A stretch of DNA of 64,000 bases from Halosegnis longus (GCF_009663395.1 NZ_QKNW01000001.1:2294001-2358000); one strand, 5' to 3'. Positions 19,121-28,460 are shown, numbered from the stretch's first letter. The notes: a model not told the origin generated them from the letters alone. A program made the numbers and translations.

Positions 19121-19656
19121 CAGTCCTTCCGCTTGACCACGTCACCGAGCGTGTAGGACCCCGACGAGGAGCCGCCTTCGAACTCGTAGTCGTCGTCGCC
19201 GCTGTCGCCCTCCGTGAGCGAGATGCCGAGTTCGGACTCCAACTTCTCTTGGACCTCGTCTGTCGGCATGATGTCGGCTCGTTCGAGCTTCCGGATGACG
19301 CTCGCCTTCTCGTTGAGCTTCTTGGCGAGTTCCTCCTGTGAGAGGTTGGCGGACTCGCGGGCGTTCCGGATGCGGTCGTCGTAGTCCGTCGCAATCTGGT
19401 CCATCGTGTCGAACATGTCACGGCGGCGGCTCTGGCCACCCGACCCGCCCGACCCCGTCGAACTGGAGGAGGACGAAGACGACGAGGACGACGACGACGA
19501 GGATGTGGAGTATTTGCTCGACGAGGAGGACGAGGACTGCTGGCGCACCTCGGTGCCGAACTCGGTGCAGTCGCTGCACACGTCGAGTTCCGCGCCCTCC
19601 ACCTTCACCGTCGTCGGATTTGCGACTTCACTGCCGCACATCTCACACTGTACCAT
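19120..19656 (-). CDS. Multiprotein bridging factor 1 (aMBF1) with poly-serine linker
   Basis: 178 residues from the ATG at 19654-19656. The N-terminal zinc ribbon has CEMCGSEVAN and CSDCTEFG; a long serine tract (about 40-65) links it to the HTH_3/cro domain (RIRNARESANLSQEELAKKL, about 95-150). The acidic, Gly/Ser-rich C-terminus ends in GDVVKRKD. Archaeal MBF1 contacts the transcription or translation machinery; its exact role is unsettled. An in-frame upstream start would add 12 residues unlike the family. Confidence 0.92.
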   Translation of the reverse strand: MVQCEMCGSEVANPTTVKVEGAELDVCSDCTEFGTEVRQQSSSSSSSKYSTSSSSSSSSSSSSSSSTGSGGSGGQSRRRDMFDTMDQIATDYDDRIRNARESANLSQEELAKKLNEKASVIRKLERADIMPTDEVQEKLESELGISLTEGDSGDDDYEFEGGSSSGSYTLGDVVKRKD

Positions 19657-19711
19657 ACCATCGGATTCGACAGCGGCGTCAATAAAGCACACGCCGTCGG
19701 CTCCTCCGTGG

Positions 19712-21835
19712 CTACTCGTCGGTCGTCACGCGAGTCAGGGCGTGCTCGAACCCGTCGGCCGTCAACACCACCTCGTCGGTGTGTTCGTTCGCCTCCGCCG
19801 GGGTGCGACCGTCCGCGACGGCCCGGATCGCGTGCATCGACGCCTCGCGCACGAGGGAGGCGAGTTCCGCGCCCGAAAACCCCTCCGTGCTCGTCGCCAG
19901 CGCGTCCAGGTCCACGTCGTCGGCGAGCGGCTTGTCGTCGGTGTGCACGCCCAGGATTGCACGGCGGGCGTCCTCGTCGGGATTGGGAACCTCGATGTGG
20001 GTCTCCAGTCGCCCCGGCCGGAGGAGCGCCTCGTCCAGCGCGCCCTGCCGGTTCGTCGCCGCAAGCACCGCGAGCCGCGGATTCGAGGCGGCGTTGTCCA
20101 TCTCCGTCAGCAGTTGCGAGACGACGCGTTCCGTCACCTCGGAGTCGCCCCCGCCGCGCATCCCCGCGAGCGCGTCGATTTCATCGAGGAAGACGATAGA
20201 AGGGGCCGCCTGTCGCGCCCGGTCGAACACCTCACGGACGGCCTTCTCCGACTCACCGACGTAGCGGTCCAGCAGTTCGGGACCGGCGACCCGAATGAAG
20301 TTCACCGCCGTCTCGCCGGCGAGTGCCCGCGCGAGCAGTGTCTTTCCGGTTCCCGGCGGCCCGTACAACAGGACACCGGAGGCCGGCTCGGTGTTCGCCG
20401 CCTCGAACAGCGGGGCGTACTGGACGGGCCACTCGACGGCCTCGCGGAGGGTAGTCTTGGCCTCGTCGAGTCCGCCCACGTCGCTGAAGTCGACGGTCGG
20501 CGTCTCGGCGACGTACTCGCGCATGGCCGAGGGGTCGACGGCCGCCAGCGCGTCGTCGAAGTCGCCCCGGTTCACCCGGAGTTCGTCGCGGTTCTCGCGG
20601 TCGCGGAGGGCGGCCATCGCCGCCTCCTGCGTGAGCGTCTTCACGTCCGCGCCGACGAAGCCGTGGGTGCGGGCCGCGAGGCGGTCCAGGTTCACGTCGT
20701 CGGCAAGCGCCATCGCCCGCGTGTGCACGTCGAGAATCTCGCGGCGACCGGTCTCGTCGGGGGCACCGATTTCGATTTCGCGGTCGAATCTGCCGCCGCG
20801 ACGGAGCGCGGGGTCGATAGCGTCGACCCGGTTCGTCGCGCCGATGACGATGACCTGCCCCCGGGATTCCAGACCGTCGAGGAGAGTGAGCAGTTGCGCG
20901 ACCAGCCGATTCTCCATGTCGCTTTCCTCGTCGCGCTCGCCGCCGATGGCGTCGAGTTCGTCGATGAAGATGATGGCCGGCTGATTGTCGGCGGCCTCCT
21001 CGAACATCGTCCGGAGCCGTTCCTCGCTGTCGCCCTTGTACTTGGAGACGATTTCCGGGCCGTTGATGACCCGGAAGCTGGCGTTCACCTCGTTGGCGAC
21101 GGCGCGGGCGATGAGGGTCTTCCCCGTGCCCGGCGGCCCGTGCAGCAGGACGCCCTTCGGTGGGTCGACGCCGACCTCGCGGAACAGCTCCGGCTCCGAG
21201 AGGGGAAGCTCGACCATCTCGCGAACCAAATCGAGTTCCTCGTCCAGCCCGCCGATGTCCTCGTAGGCGACGCCGGAGGCGGTCGTCGTGGCGGCGTCTG
21301 CTGGCTCCTCGGAGACGGGTATCTCGGTGTCGGTCGAGCCGGACGGCGCGTCCTCACCGGTCTCGTTCCCCTGAACGGAGAGTGTCGTCGTCTCCGTCAC
21401 CATCACGACGCCGTCCGGGTCGGTGGCGGTGACGCGCGCCTCGATGTCGGCGGCGTCGAGATGGACCGTATCGCCGGCGCGCAGGGGGCGGTCCAACAGC
21501 GACCGCTTGAGGAGCGATTCGGCGTTGCCGGGGACCGAGCCGCGCACGTCGAGGGTGACGCGGTTCGCGTCGCTGACGGTGACGCGGCGAACCGTCACCT
21601 CGTCGCCGACGGTGACGCCGGCGTTGGCGCGGGTGTCGGCGTCGATTCGCACCACGTCGTTTTCGGTGCCGGGCCACACCTTCGCGACGGCCTGTCGGTC
21701 ACCCTCGATGACGACCGTATCCCCCGAGAGGACGCCGAGTCGCGACCGCGCCGGCTCGGGGAGTCGGGCGACGCCGCGGCCGGCTTCGCGCTTCTTCGCG
21801 GCGGCCACCGGGAGCCGCACCGTCTCGTCAGTCAT
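19712..21835 (-). CDS. CDC48/VAT-type AAA+ ATPase
   Basis: 707 residues: an N-terminal double-psi barrel substrate domain (about 8-165), an acidic linker, then two AAA modules. Both have Walker A GPPGTGKTL and Walker B IIFIDELDA / IVFLDEIDA, plus Arg-finger regions (ALRRGGRFDRE; LLRPGRLE). It unfolds proteins using ATP, usually feeding the proteasome. The first module has the unusual second-region sequence ALRRGGRFDRE where most relatives have LRRPGRFD, a small oddity. Haloarchaea usually encode several CDC48 paralogs. Confidence 0.94.
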   Translation of the reverse strand: MTDETVRLPVAAAKKREAGRGVARLPEPARSRLGVLSGDTVVIEGDRQAVAKVWPGTENDVVRIDADTRANAGVTVGDEVTVRRVTVSDANRVTLDVRGSVPGNAESLLKRSLLDRPLRAGDTVHLDAADIEARVTATDPDGVVMVTETTTLSVQGNETGEDAPSGSTDTEIPVSEEPADAATTTASGVAYEDIGGLDEELDLVREMVELPLSEPELFREVGVDPPKGVLLHGPPGTGKTLIARAVANEVNASFRVINGPEIVSKYKGDSEERLRTMFEEAADNQPAIIFIDELDAIGGERDEESDMENRLVAQLLTLLDGLESRGQVIVIGATNRVDAIDPALRRGGRFDREIEIGAPDETGRREILDVHTRAMALADDVNLDRLAARTHGFVGADVKTLTQEAAMAALRDRENRDELRVNRGDFDDALAAVDPSAMREYVAETPTVDFSDVGGLDEAKTTLREAVEWPVQYAPLFEAANTEPASGVLLYGPPGTGKTLLARALAGETAVNFIRVAGPELLDRYVGESEKAVREVFDRARQAAPSIVFLDEIDALAGMRGGGDSEVTERVVSQLLTEMDNAASNPRLAVLAATNRQGALDEALLRPGRLETHIEVPNPDEDARRAILGVHTDDKPLADDVDLDALATSTEGFSGAELASLVREASMHAIRAVADGRTPAEANEHTDEVVLTADGFEHALTRVTTDE

Positions 21836-21872
21836 ACAGGCGAGAGGTCTGGCGCGAGTTTCAATCCCCCGG

Positions 21873-22118
21873 TCACGGCGACAGCCGGTCGCGGTGTTCG
21901 CTGGCGAGTCGCTCGGCGTGTTCGCGGTGCTCGGCCGCCTTCCAGCGGACCTGCTCGTGGTCGCCGTAGGTGAGTGCTTCCTTCAATACGTCACGAATCA
22001 TTCCAGCCTCGATTGCCTCGATTTCGCCGTCGGTGCCGAACTCGATGACGCCGTAGCGGTCGGGAGCGCTCCCGATGGTCGCGCGCGTCAGGTCCGACCA
22101 CGCAGTCGGGAGGGGCAT
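21873..22118 (-). CDS. Small conserved haloarchaeal protein (DUF7508-like)
   Basis: 81 residues starting MPLPTAWSDLTRATIG; the middle (APDRYGVIEFG) resembles small haloarchaeal proteins I recall as DUF7508. It has a basic/acidic helix at the end and no membrane segment. Its ATG shares a base with the TGA of the upstream gene (TGATG at 22116-22120), indicating translational coupling. A GTG immediately upstream is an alternative start. Confidence 0.7.
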   Translation of the reverse strand: MPLPTAWSDLTRATIGSAPDRYGVIEFGTDGEIEAIEAGMIRDVLKEALTYGDHEQVRWKAAEHREHAERLASEHRDRLSP

Positions 22119-22546
22119 CACTCCTCCCCGACGATTTCGTAGCTCTCCTCGCCGAGCTCGTCCTCCGCGAAGACGAAGACGCGCCCGCGGGCGGTCTCGG
22201 GGTCGGCGGAGATTTCGGTGCGGTAGCCGGCGTTCGTCGCCTCCACGCCGGGGAAGATGGACTCCGTCTCGTCGCGGTCGATGATGACCCGACCCACGCC
22301 CGTCGCCCGGAGGATGTCGTCGTCGGTCGCGCGGTCGTTCACGTACAGCATGACGCCCTCCTCCTCCGAGGGGTCGGTGACGAGGACGTGCACGTCCTTG
22401 CCCGGTGCGGTGGTGACCGTCTCTTCCACCTTCGTCGGGACGCCGTGATAGAAGACGCTCCGGCCGTCGGCGTAGGTCACCTCGACGCCCTCCGGCTCCA
22501 GCGAGATGTCGATGAGTTCGGGGGCGATGTCGCTGCGGAAGCTCAT
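22118..22546 (-). CDS. Conserved haloarchaeal protein (DUF5796-like)
   Basis: 142 residues beginning MSFRSDIAPELIDISLEPEG, predicted all-beta, acidic. The pattern YADGRSVFYHGVPTKVEETV and GRVFVFAEDELGEESYEIVG matches my memory of the DUF5796 family. The frame stays open for another 200 codons upstream, but that part is the shadow of the shikimate kinase gene on the other strand. It is translationally coupled to the smaller downstream gene. Confidence 0.75.
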   Translation of the reverse strand: MSFRSDIAPELIDISLEPEGVEVTYADGRSVFYHGVPTKVEETVTTAPGKDVHVLVTDPSEEEGVMLYVNDRATDDDILRATGVGRVIIDRDETESIFPGVEATNAGYRTEISADPETARGRVFVFAEDELGEESYEIVGEE

Positions 22547-22634
22547 ACCCGGCCTTCGGCAGGGCGGCGGAAAAACCGTCGTGTTCGTTGTTCGGACCGT
22601 CACGGCTTTACTCGTGCCCGGACTCTCAGGGACA

Positions 22635-23480
22635 ATGCGAGCCACCGCACGGGCGCCCGCGGCGGGGACGGTCCTCAACGCGCTCGCCACCGGCCACGGC
22701 AGCGCGTTCGCCATCGACGAGTACGTCCACGCGACGGTCGAACTCGACGGCGCGGGCGAGGTGACGGGCGAGGTGGCCGACGAACCCGACGCGGACACGA
22801 CGCTCATCGAGGCGTGCGTCGAGACGGTCGCGCGCGAGCACGACCGCGAGGTGGGCGGCCACGTCCGCACGGAGACGGCGATTCCGATGGCCGGCGGGCT
22901 GAAGTCCTCGTCGGCGGCGGCGAACGCGACGGTTCTCGCGACGCTCGACGCGCTCGGCGTCGAGATGGACCGGGAGGATGCCTGCCGACTCGGGGTGCAG
23001 GCGGCCCGCGGGGCCGGCGTGACGATTACGGGCGCGTTCGACGACGCCAGCGCGTCGATGCTCGGTGGCGTGACCGTGACGGACAACACGAGCGACGAAC
23101 TGCTGGCCCGCGAGGAGCCGGAGTGGCACGTCGCGGTCTTCACTCCCGACGAGCGGGCCTACTCCGCCGACGCCGACGTGGCGCGGTGTAAACGCATCGC
23201 CGGCACCGCACGGGTGGTCGAGGAGTTAGCGCTCGATTCCCGCTACGGCGAGGCGATGACGGTCAACGGGTTCGCCTACTGTGGCGCACTGCACTTCGAC
23301 ACCGAGCCGATGCTCGACGCGCTGCCTGACGTACACGGTGTCTCGCTCTCGGGGACGGGACCGAGCTACGTCGCGGTCGGCACGCGCGAGCAGATGGAAC
23401 AGACGCAGACGACGTGGGCAGAATACGAGGGAACAACATGGCTGACGACAACACAACAGGCGGGAGCACAGCTGACATGA
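22635..23480 (+). CDS. Archaeal shikimate kinase (GHMP type)
   Basis: 281 residues from the ATG at 22635. The GHMP ATP-binding motif IPMAGGLKSSSAAANA (about 87-102) and the late SLSGTGPSYVAVG loop identify the archaeal shikimate kinase, unrelated in fold to bacterial AroK. It phosphorylates shikimate in aromatic amino acid synthesis. The 3' end overlaps the chorismate mutase gene, giving an aromatic-pathway operon. The in-frame stretch upstream of 22635 has no family similarity. Confidence 0.93.
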   Translation: MRATARAPAAGTVLNALATGHGSAFAIDEYVHATVELDGAGEVTGEVADEPDADTTLIEACVETVAREHDREVGGHVRTETAIPMAGGLKSSSAAANATVLATLDALGVEMDREDACRLGVQAARGAGVTITGAFDDASASMLGGVTVTDNTSDELLAREEPEWHVAVFTPDERAYSADADVARCKRIAGTARVVEELALDSRYGEAMTVNGFAYCGALHFDTEPMLDALPDVHGVSLSGTGPSYVAVGTREQMEQTQTTWAEYEGTTWLTTTQQAGAQLT

Positions 23481-23758
23481 ACGTCGAAGAGATGGAACTG
23501 GACGAACTGCGCGAGGAGATCCGGAGTATCGACCACGAAATCGTCCAGCTCATCGCCCAACGCACCTACGTCGCGGAGTCCATCGCGGCGGTCAAACGGG
23601 AACACGACATCCCGACGACCGACGAGACGCAAGAGCAGGCGGTGATGGACCGCGCCGGCGAGAACGCAAAGCAGTTCGACGTGGACTCGAATCTCGTGAA
23701 GGCGGTGTTCCGACTGCTCATCGAGCTGAACAAAGTGGAGCAAAGGAGCAATCGGTAG
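23438..23758 (+). CDS. Chorismate mutase (AroQ type)
   Basis: 106 residues; the core LDELREEIRSIDHEIVQLIAQR and VKREHDIPTTDETQEQAVMDRA is the AroQ helical bundle with catalytic Arg, Lys and Gln. It converts chorismate to prephenate for Phe and Tyr. Two starts are possible: 23438, preceded by a good GAGG ribosome site and overlapping shikimate kinase by 43 bases, or 23477, whose ATG overlaps the shikimate kinase stop as ATGA. The residues before MNVEEMELDEL are low-complexity, so 23477 cannot be excluded. Confidence 0.92.
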   Translation: MADDNTTGGSTADMNVEEMELDELREEIRSIDHEIVQLIAQRTYVAESIAAVKREHDIPTTDETQEQAVMDRAGENAKQFDVDSNLVKAVFRLLIELNKVEQRSNR

Positions 23759-23953
23759 CCCAAATCGGGGGTTTAAGCTCCTTTAACGGCGTTTTGTTCG
23801 CGTCAATCCCCTTCCGATTATTCATCTATGGTTCCGGATTCGATGAGCAGTCAGAAGATTCGATGTTCGTCTGCTGCTTGGGCCACGACCACCGTTGCAA
23901 GCAATCCGAATTCAGTATAGATGACTAGATATCGCCAAGTACGGATGCAGAGA

Positions 23954-25265
23954 TTACCGTTCTGCTAGCTTCGCAAGCTCGTCGTAGACCTGTCCGAAGT
24001 TGTCGTATTCGCCGGCTTGATCGTCCCAGACGGCGTCAACTACTGACTCGTCTTCAATCTCGTAGACGGCGATACTTCCCTCGAAGATTCCGTCGTAGTC
24101 GTCGTTTTCGATGCCGGAGTCGATGACGTAGGTGCCGGATTTTATCTCCATGGTTTTCACGATATTAGCGAAATCCCAGAGATGCTGGAAGTCGGCATCG
24201 TTGCTGTTGTACTCCAGTGTTGTCCGGGACAGCTGCTTCACTACCCCGGTAGTAACTGCAAATTCACTTGTTGCGGGTACTGCTCGTTGGCTAACGTCGC
24301 AGCTATCGAGTTACTATCATCTGCAATCGAAGTTATCGATCCAGAGGCGAACCCCTTTGCTTGCCCAAACCCGTCTACGTCGCCGCGATTCCACTCGTCG
24401 GTGTGGAACAACAGCGGATGATGGTGGTCTCCTTCCGTGATAAACGGCCAGTCCTGCACCGGTGTGTGGAGGTGGGCTGATTTCGAACTGTGAGCGCTTC
24501 GCTGGTGGTCGAAGCTCCGAATTGTGTCGTCGTCGGGGCTGTACATGAGGCCGCTCGGGGTGACGCCGCCCTGATTGGGGGTTTCCCATGCGAGAACGTC
24601 AAGTCGTGGTAGCGTTTGTACGCTTCCCGGGTTACAGCCGCGTGTTCAGGTACGTTAATCGGATTGCCAATAGTGAGGACTAAGCCGTGGCCGAGGTCAA
24701 GGGCTTCTTCAACAGTATCCGCGTTCAACCACTTCTCAGTGGAGTAGCTTCGCGGGGCCTCAGTATCATTATAGTGGAAATTCTCTCCGTGTTTCTCGTC
24801 TGCGTAGAGGTCTTCATTAACGAACGCTTCGACCCACCGCTCCAAGGGATTCTGGGAGTCTCGTTTGAGGATGTCGAAGTTGCTGTCGCGGTACAGTTTC
24901 AACGCCTCAAAGTCAATCTCGTGATTGTCGCGCTCGGAGTCCGTCGAATACTCGAAGGCGGGATGTTCCTCGACGACGTTGCCGACCGACGCCTCGACGT
25001 ACTGGCCGAGTTCCTCGCGCAGCAAGTCGTTGCGACCAGGTTGCATATCCCACCGATAGTTTGCTGGCCGATCGATGTCCGGCTGGTCGTCCGTCGTCTC
25101 TTCGGGTTGCTCGGTCGTCTGTTCTGCTTCGGTGGTCGTCGCCGACCCGTCAGTCGTCGTGGGCGGCGCCGTCGGTGAGTCGTCGCTGGTGTCGCTGGCA
25201 CAGCCAGCCAGTCCAGCGACGAGGCTCGCCGTAACGCCGGTTCGGAGGAACGTCCGCCGTCTCAT
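23954..25265 (-). pseudogene. Tat-exported lipoprotein of unknown function, two frameshifts
   Basis: The 5' part (25265 down to about 24607) starts MRRRTFLRTGVTASLVAGLAGC: a twin-arginine signal with lipobox LAGC, then a Thr/Glu-rich linker and a soluble domain. Near 24604-24608 the sense shifts to another frame (LDVLAWETPNQGG, then MYSPDDDTIRSFDH) and near 24260-24268 to the third frame (EFAVTTGVVKQLSRTTLEYN), which runs to the stop at 23954. Each join restores continuous haloarchaeal-like protein of about 437 residues and each needs one missing base. Function unknown. Either a decayed gene or two indel errors in the assembly. Confidence 0.75.
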
Positions 25266-25507
25266 TAACTACCCATCACTTCCCAGCCGACGCTGATAGA
25301 ACTACTGGAAAACCCAACCCAGATATTGCACGGGAAGCCCCCGAAACCTGTTTAGTTCGAACGCCTACTCTACGGTTATTTCGACGATACATAAGTGGAA
25401 ATTGGAATTCGAAGCGATGGATACCCGAACAATATGGGGCTCAGAGGGCTCTCGAATCAGTCGATGCACCGCAAAGCACAATATTCTGTGTCTACAAATT
25501 TTCCTGT

Positions 25508-25738
25508 ATGCCTAGTATCACCGTCAACGTGGACGACGAGCTCAAAGACCGAATGGAGAGACACCCAGAGATCAACTGGAGTGAGGTCACTCGACAGGCC
25601 ATCCAGGAGAAAATCGAGGCCCTCGAAGTGATGGACGAACTCACCAGCGAGAGCGAGCTCACTGAGAGCGACGTGACAGAGATTGCGGATCGAATCAACG
25701 AGCGTGGACGCGAGCGCGTCGAAGAACAGTCGGACTAG
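25508..25738 (+). CDS. Ribbon-helix-helix antitoxin (VapB/CopG-like)
   Basis: 76 residues. The start MPSITVNVDDELKDRMERHP and NWSEVTRQAIQEKI form a ribbon-helix-helix DNA-binding unit; the tail is acidic and helical, suited to bind a toxin. It sits 8 bases before a PIN-domain toxin gene, the usual VapBC order, and would repress its own promoter. The toxin is broken, so this antitoxin may be an orphan. Confidence 0.85.
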   Translation: MPSITVNVDDELKDRMERHPEINWSEVTRQAIQEKIEALEVMDELTSESELTESDVTEIADRINERGRERVEEQSD

Positions 25739-25746
25739 CCTCTTGG

Positions 25747-26163
25747 ATGAAGCTGGTTATCGACGCCAACGTCGTCATTTCTGCGCTCATCGCTGATTCG
25801 AAAACGCGTGAACTCATCGTCACGCTCGAACCCGATTTGCTGACGCCCGCGTTCGTCCACGACGAAATCGGGAACTACGAAGACCTCATCGTCGGGAAGT
25901 CCTGAATGGAACCGCAGCGCGTCCAGCAGTTCATCGACCTCCTGTTCCAGTACATCGAGGTCGTCCCCGCAGACGAGTTCTATCCCCACATCGAGCAGGC
26001 CGACGCGGCGATCGGCGAGACCGATTCTGACGACGTGCTATACGTTGCGTGTGCCCTGGCTAGCGACGCCGGCATTTGGAGCGACGATTCCGATTTCGAC
26101 GAACAGGACGTCGTCGAGACGTACTCGACGAGCGACGTAATCGACTCGTTCGACACGCGCTAG
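25747..26163 (+). pseudogene. VapC-like PIN toxin with in-frame TGA
   Basis: The frame reads MKLVIDANVVISALIADS from 25747, with the first PIN aspartate, through LTPAFVHDEIGNYEDLIVGKS, then a TGA at 25903-25905, then continues in the same frame with MEPQRVQQFIDLLFQ, DSDDVLYVACAL and DDSDFDEQDVVETYS, which supply the remaining PIN acidic residues. Restoring one sense codon gives a 138-residue PIN ribonuclease of normal size; GGA (Gly) to TGA is the simplest change. An ATG follows the TGA directly, so a second half could still be made, but neither half has a full active site. Confidence 0.85.
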
Positions 26164-26580
26164 CCGACCGAGACTGACGGCTACAGGATAGGGCAGGATT
26201 GTTTAAATGTGCCTGCTGGGAGAGCGTTCTCAGCCACGTATTCGCCGGAATAGAAACGCGATCAAGGTTTGATTTCACCGGCTCGCAGTATGGATTTCAG
26301 CTACCTGAACAAAATCGAGTAAAACCGTAACGTCATAAACGACGGACAGCGCGGCGATCGAGACTCTGAGAAGTGACCAATTAAGTAGAGTTTATTACAA
26401 CAAGGATTCGCGCAGACAGGACCGAGCAGCTACAGACCGAAGTTGAAGATATCCGCGCGGTACTCATCTTCAACGTCCGCATAGTCCGTGTGGACGTACC
26501 CGGATACTTGCTACCACGGGCGTGTCTGAGCCGCGCAGGTCAGTCCAGCTAAATAAAGCTACAGCCGTGCAATGAGACGG
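26164..26580. other. Noncoding stretch
   Basis: No gene, tRNA or strong repeat is visible here. The sequence is more A/T-rich than the core genome and contains short fragments without a coding pattern, in keeping with decayed accessory DNA. Confidence 0.5.
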
Positions 26581-26970
26581 TCAGTAGCTTACGCCGGAAC
26601 TACCAGAACCGCCTCCGGAAGAGCCGGTCGATTGCATCGTGTCTGGGCTGACGACTAAGGCGAAGTTGGTGTCAGCCGGTTCATTATCCGGTGACAGGTA
26701 GCCAACAGCGAATGCCGAGTATACTTCGCCACCGCTGAGGCTCACATCGTAGCTTGCGACGACCTCTCCGTCGTTGTTCTCGGTATCGCCACGAATGTCG
26801 AGTGTGTAGTCGCCAGCAGGGACCGTCGCGTACCCGGACTCGCCGTATGCCACGCCGTCAAACACTGCATTGCCGTTGGAGGCGAGCGTGATATCAACCG
26901 CAGGGGCATCTGGCGACGCGTGCACTGCTCGAATCCGGGCGCTGGAGTTCGGCGGGAGTTCCGAATCCAC
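26581..26970 (-). pseudogene. DUF4397 domain protein lacking its signal peptide
   Basis: 129 residues from a GTG: ARIRAVHASPDAPAVDI and AVFDGVAYGESGYATVPAGDY are typical of DUF4397, a beta-sandwich usually found in exported haloarchaeal proteins, ending in a Gly/Ser-rich tail. The normal Tat or Sec signal is absent: the codon just before the GTG is TGA in the same frame and nothing upstream resembles a signal. The gene probably lost its 5' end by rearrangement. It might still be expressed as a cytoplasmic protein, but this seems unlikely. Confidence 0.65.
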
Positions 26971-27233
26971 TCACATTGGACTCCCGCATCTGCACGTCTG
27001 CAGCTTCGGCGTGCCGTACGTCTCACACAACTGGCTGAAGAGCTACTGGTCACAGCGACACGCCGAGATTGTCCACATTCACGGGCTGAACAAGCGAGGT
27101 TCTGTTGAAATACTCAGCCAGTGCCATGTTCTTAGGACCGTGCTGAATACAGAGCCCATATCTTGTATAGCGCAGTTCAATTAGAGTGCCAGACAACGAT
27201 GCACGTCCAAGTACACGAATGTATTAGCGGTAC
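26971..27233. other. Noncoding stretch, possible insertion-sequence remnant
   Basis: The stretch around 27070-27160 resembles the end of a haloarchaeal insertion sequence: on the minus strand a short reading frame (MALAEYFNRTSLVQP) starts soon after the motif gtgctgaatac. A similar gtgctgaatatac motif occurs on the minus strand near 35000-35025. No full transposase is left. This is inference from pattern only. Confidence 0.25.
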
Positions 27234-28458
27234 TTACAACAGGACTGCTTGGGCCAATCCGAGGAAGACCAAGAACCCCAGCACATCGGTCGCCGTGGTG
27301 ATGAAAATCGTCGCAGACGTGGCTGGGTCGTATCCCATTCGGTCGAGCAACAGCGGCGTGATGGCACCAAAAAAGCCCGCGATGACGAGATTTGCGACCA
27401 TCGAGATACCAATCACAGCCCCGAGTAAGAGGCCGAACTCACCGAATGAAAAGGCGGTAGCAATCACGGCGACGAGCACACCGGTGATCATCCCATTGAC
27501 AGCACCGGCAGCGGCTTCGTTGAAGATGACACGCTTGCCGGTGTTGAGAGATACTTCACCCAGTGAAATTCCACGAACTGTCACCGCCATCGCTTGTGTC
27601 CCGGCATTTCCACCCATTCCGGCCACGACCGGCATGTATGCCGCCAAGATGGCGACGGCAGCGATGGTTGACTCGAACAATCCTACGACCGCTGCAGCCA
27701 TGAACGCCGTGCCGAGATTGAGGATCAACCACTTGTACCGCCGACGGACCTTCGTTCCAATCCCATCGAGCACGCTCTCTTCTTCGGCGACACCAGTGAA
27801 CTCGTAGAGCGTTTCACCCTGCCTCTCTTCGAGCAGCCCTAACAAGTCCTCGGCGTGAATCACACCGAGGATGTCTTCCTCTTCATCGAGTACGGCTACT
27901 GAACGTTCGCGGTTTTGCTTGAACACCTCAAGAACCTCTTCGTCATCGCGGTCGTACCGGACATACGGGGTCTCCTGGACGAAATCGCTGATCGCCTCAG
28001 TCTCGGGGTCGGCCACGGACAGCGCTCCTCCAGGGAGCTCGCCACGTAATTTCCCATTCGAAGTAACGAAAATCGTCGGAACCTTCCCCTCTCTCTCTCT
28101 CTTCGAACTGACGAACGCGTTCGATCACTCCCTGGAAGTCCCGCCGTTCATCGACAGTGACGTAATCGAGGCTCATCACTCCGGCTGCACTTTCAGGGTC
28201 AAACGAGAGGAGGAAGTTGATTTTCTCGCGGCGCTCGCTATCGAGCGTTGTGAGCAGTGCCTCACGTGCCCCCTCATCTGTGTACCCAAGAACGTCCGTT
28301 ACCTCGTCCGGATCGAGTTGATTAATAAACGTCACCAGCTCAGACCGGGACAGATCAGTAATGAGGTGTTCTCTCACGTCTTCGGATAATGAGAAGAACA
28401 CGTCTCGCCACTGGTCCCGTGGAAGATTTGTAAACGAGTCCGATGGCTCCGGAGCCAT
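27234..28458 (-). pseudogene. mgtE: Mg2+ transporter MgtE, frameshifted in a (GA)7 tract
   Basis: From the ATG at 28456-28458 the protein reads as an MgtE N-domain (LPRDQWRDVFFSLSEDVREH, DPESAAGVMS) to QFEERER, where a (CT)7/(GA)7 repeat (28089-28102) puts the frame out. In the correct frame it continues KVPTIFVTSNGKLRGEL into the CBS domain (EEEDILGVIHAEDL) and five hydrophobic segments with GGNAGTQA and the conserved membrane core, ending at 27234. One extra GA unit (or one fewer base) restores about 408 residues. The second part is open from an internal ATG at 28016 (MADPETEAI), so a partial protein could be made. MgtE imports Mg2+ and gates by Mg2+ binding to the N and CBS domains. Confidence 0.85.
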
Positions 28459-28460
28459 CG
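28441..28460. repeat. Perfect 20-bp palindrome over the mgtE start codon
   Basis: CGATGGCTCCGGAGCCATCG is its own reverse complement and covers the start codon and the first five codons (M-A-P-E-P) of mgtE. In RNA it would hide the start in a hairpin. Confidence 0.75.

Noticed and set aside
22547-23143. N-terminal extension of the DUF5796-like gene to 341 residues
   Set aside because: The added part is Ser/Ala-rich and lies opposite the shikimate kinase; the family starts at MSFRSD.
25903-25905. Selenocysteine at the TGA in the PIN toxin
   Set aside because: Haloarchaea are not known to use selenocysteine, no SECIS-like hairpin was seen, and relatives have Gly there by family memory.
27163-27807. 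Plus-strand 214-codon frame over mgtE
   Set aside because: Antisense to the membrane domain; Pro/Thr/Ser-rich and without family pattern.
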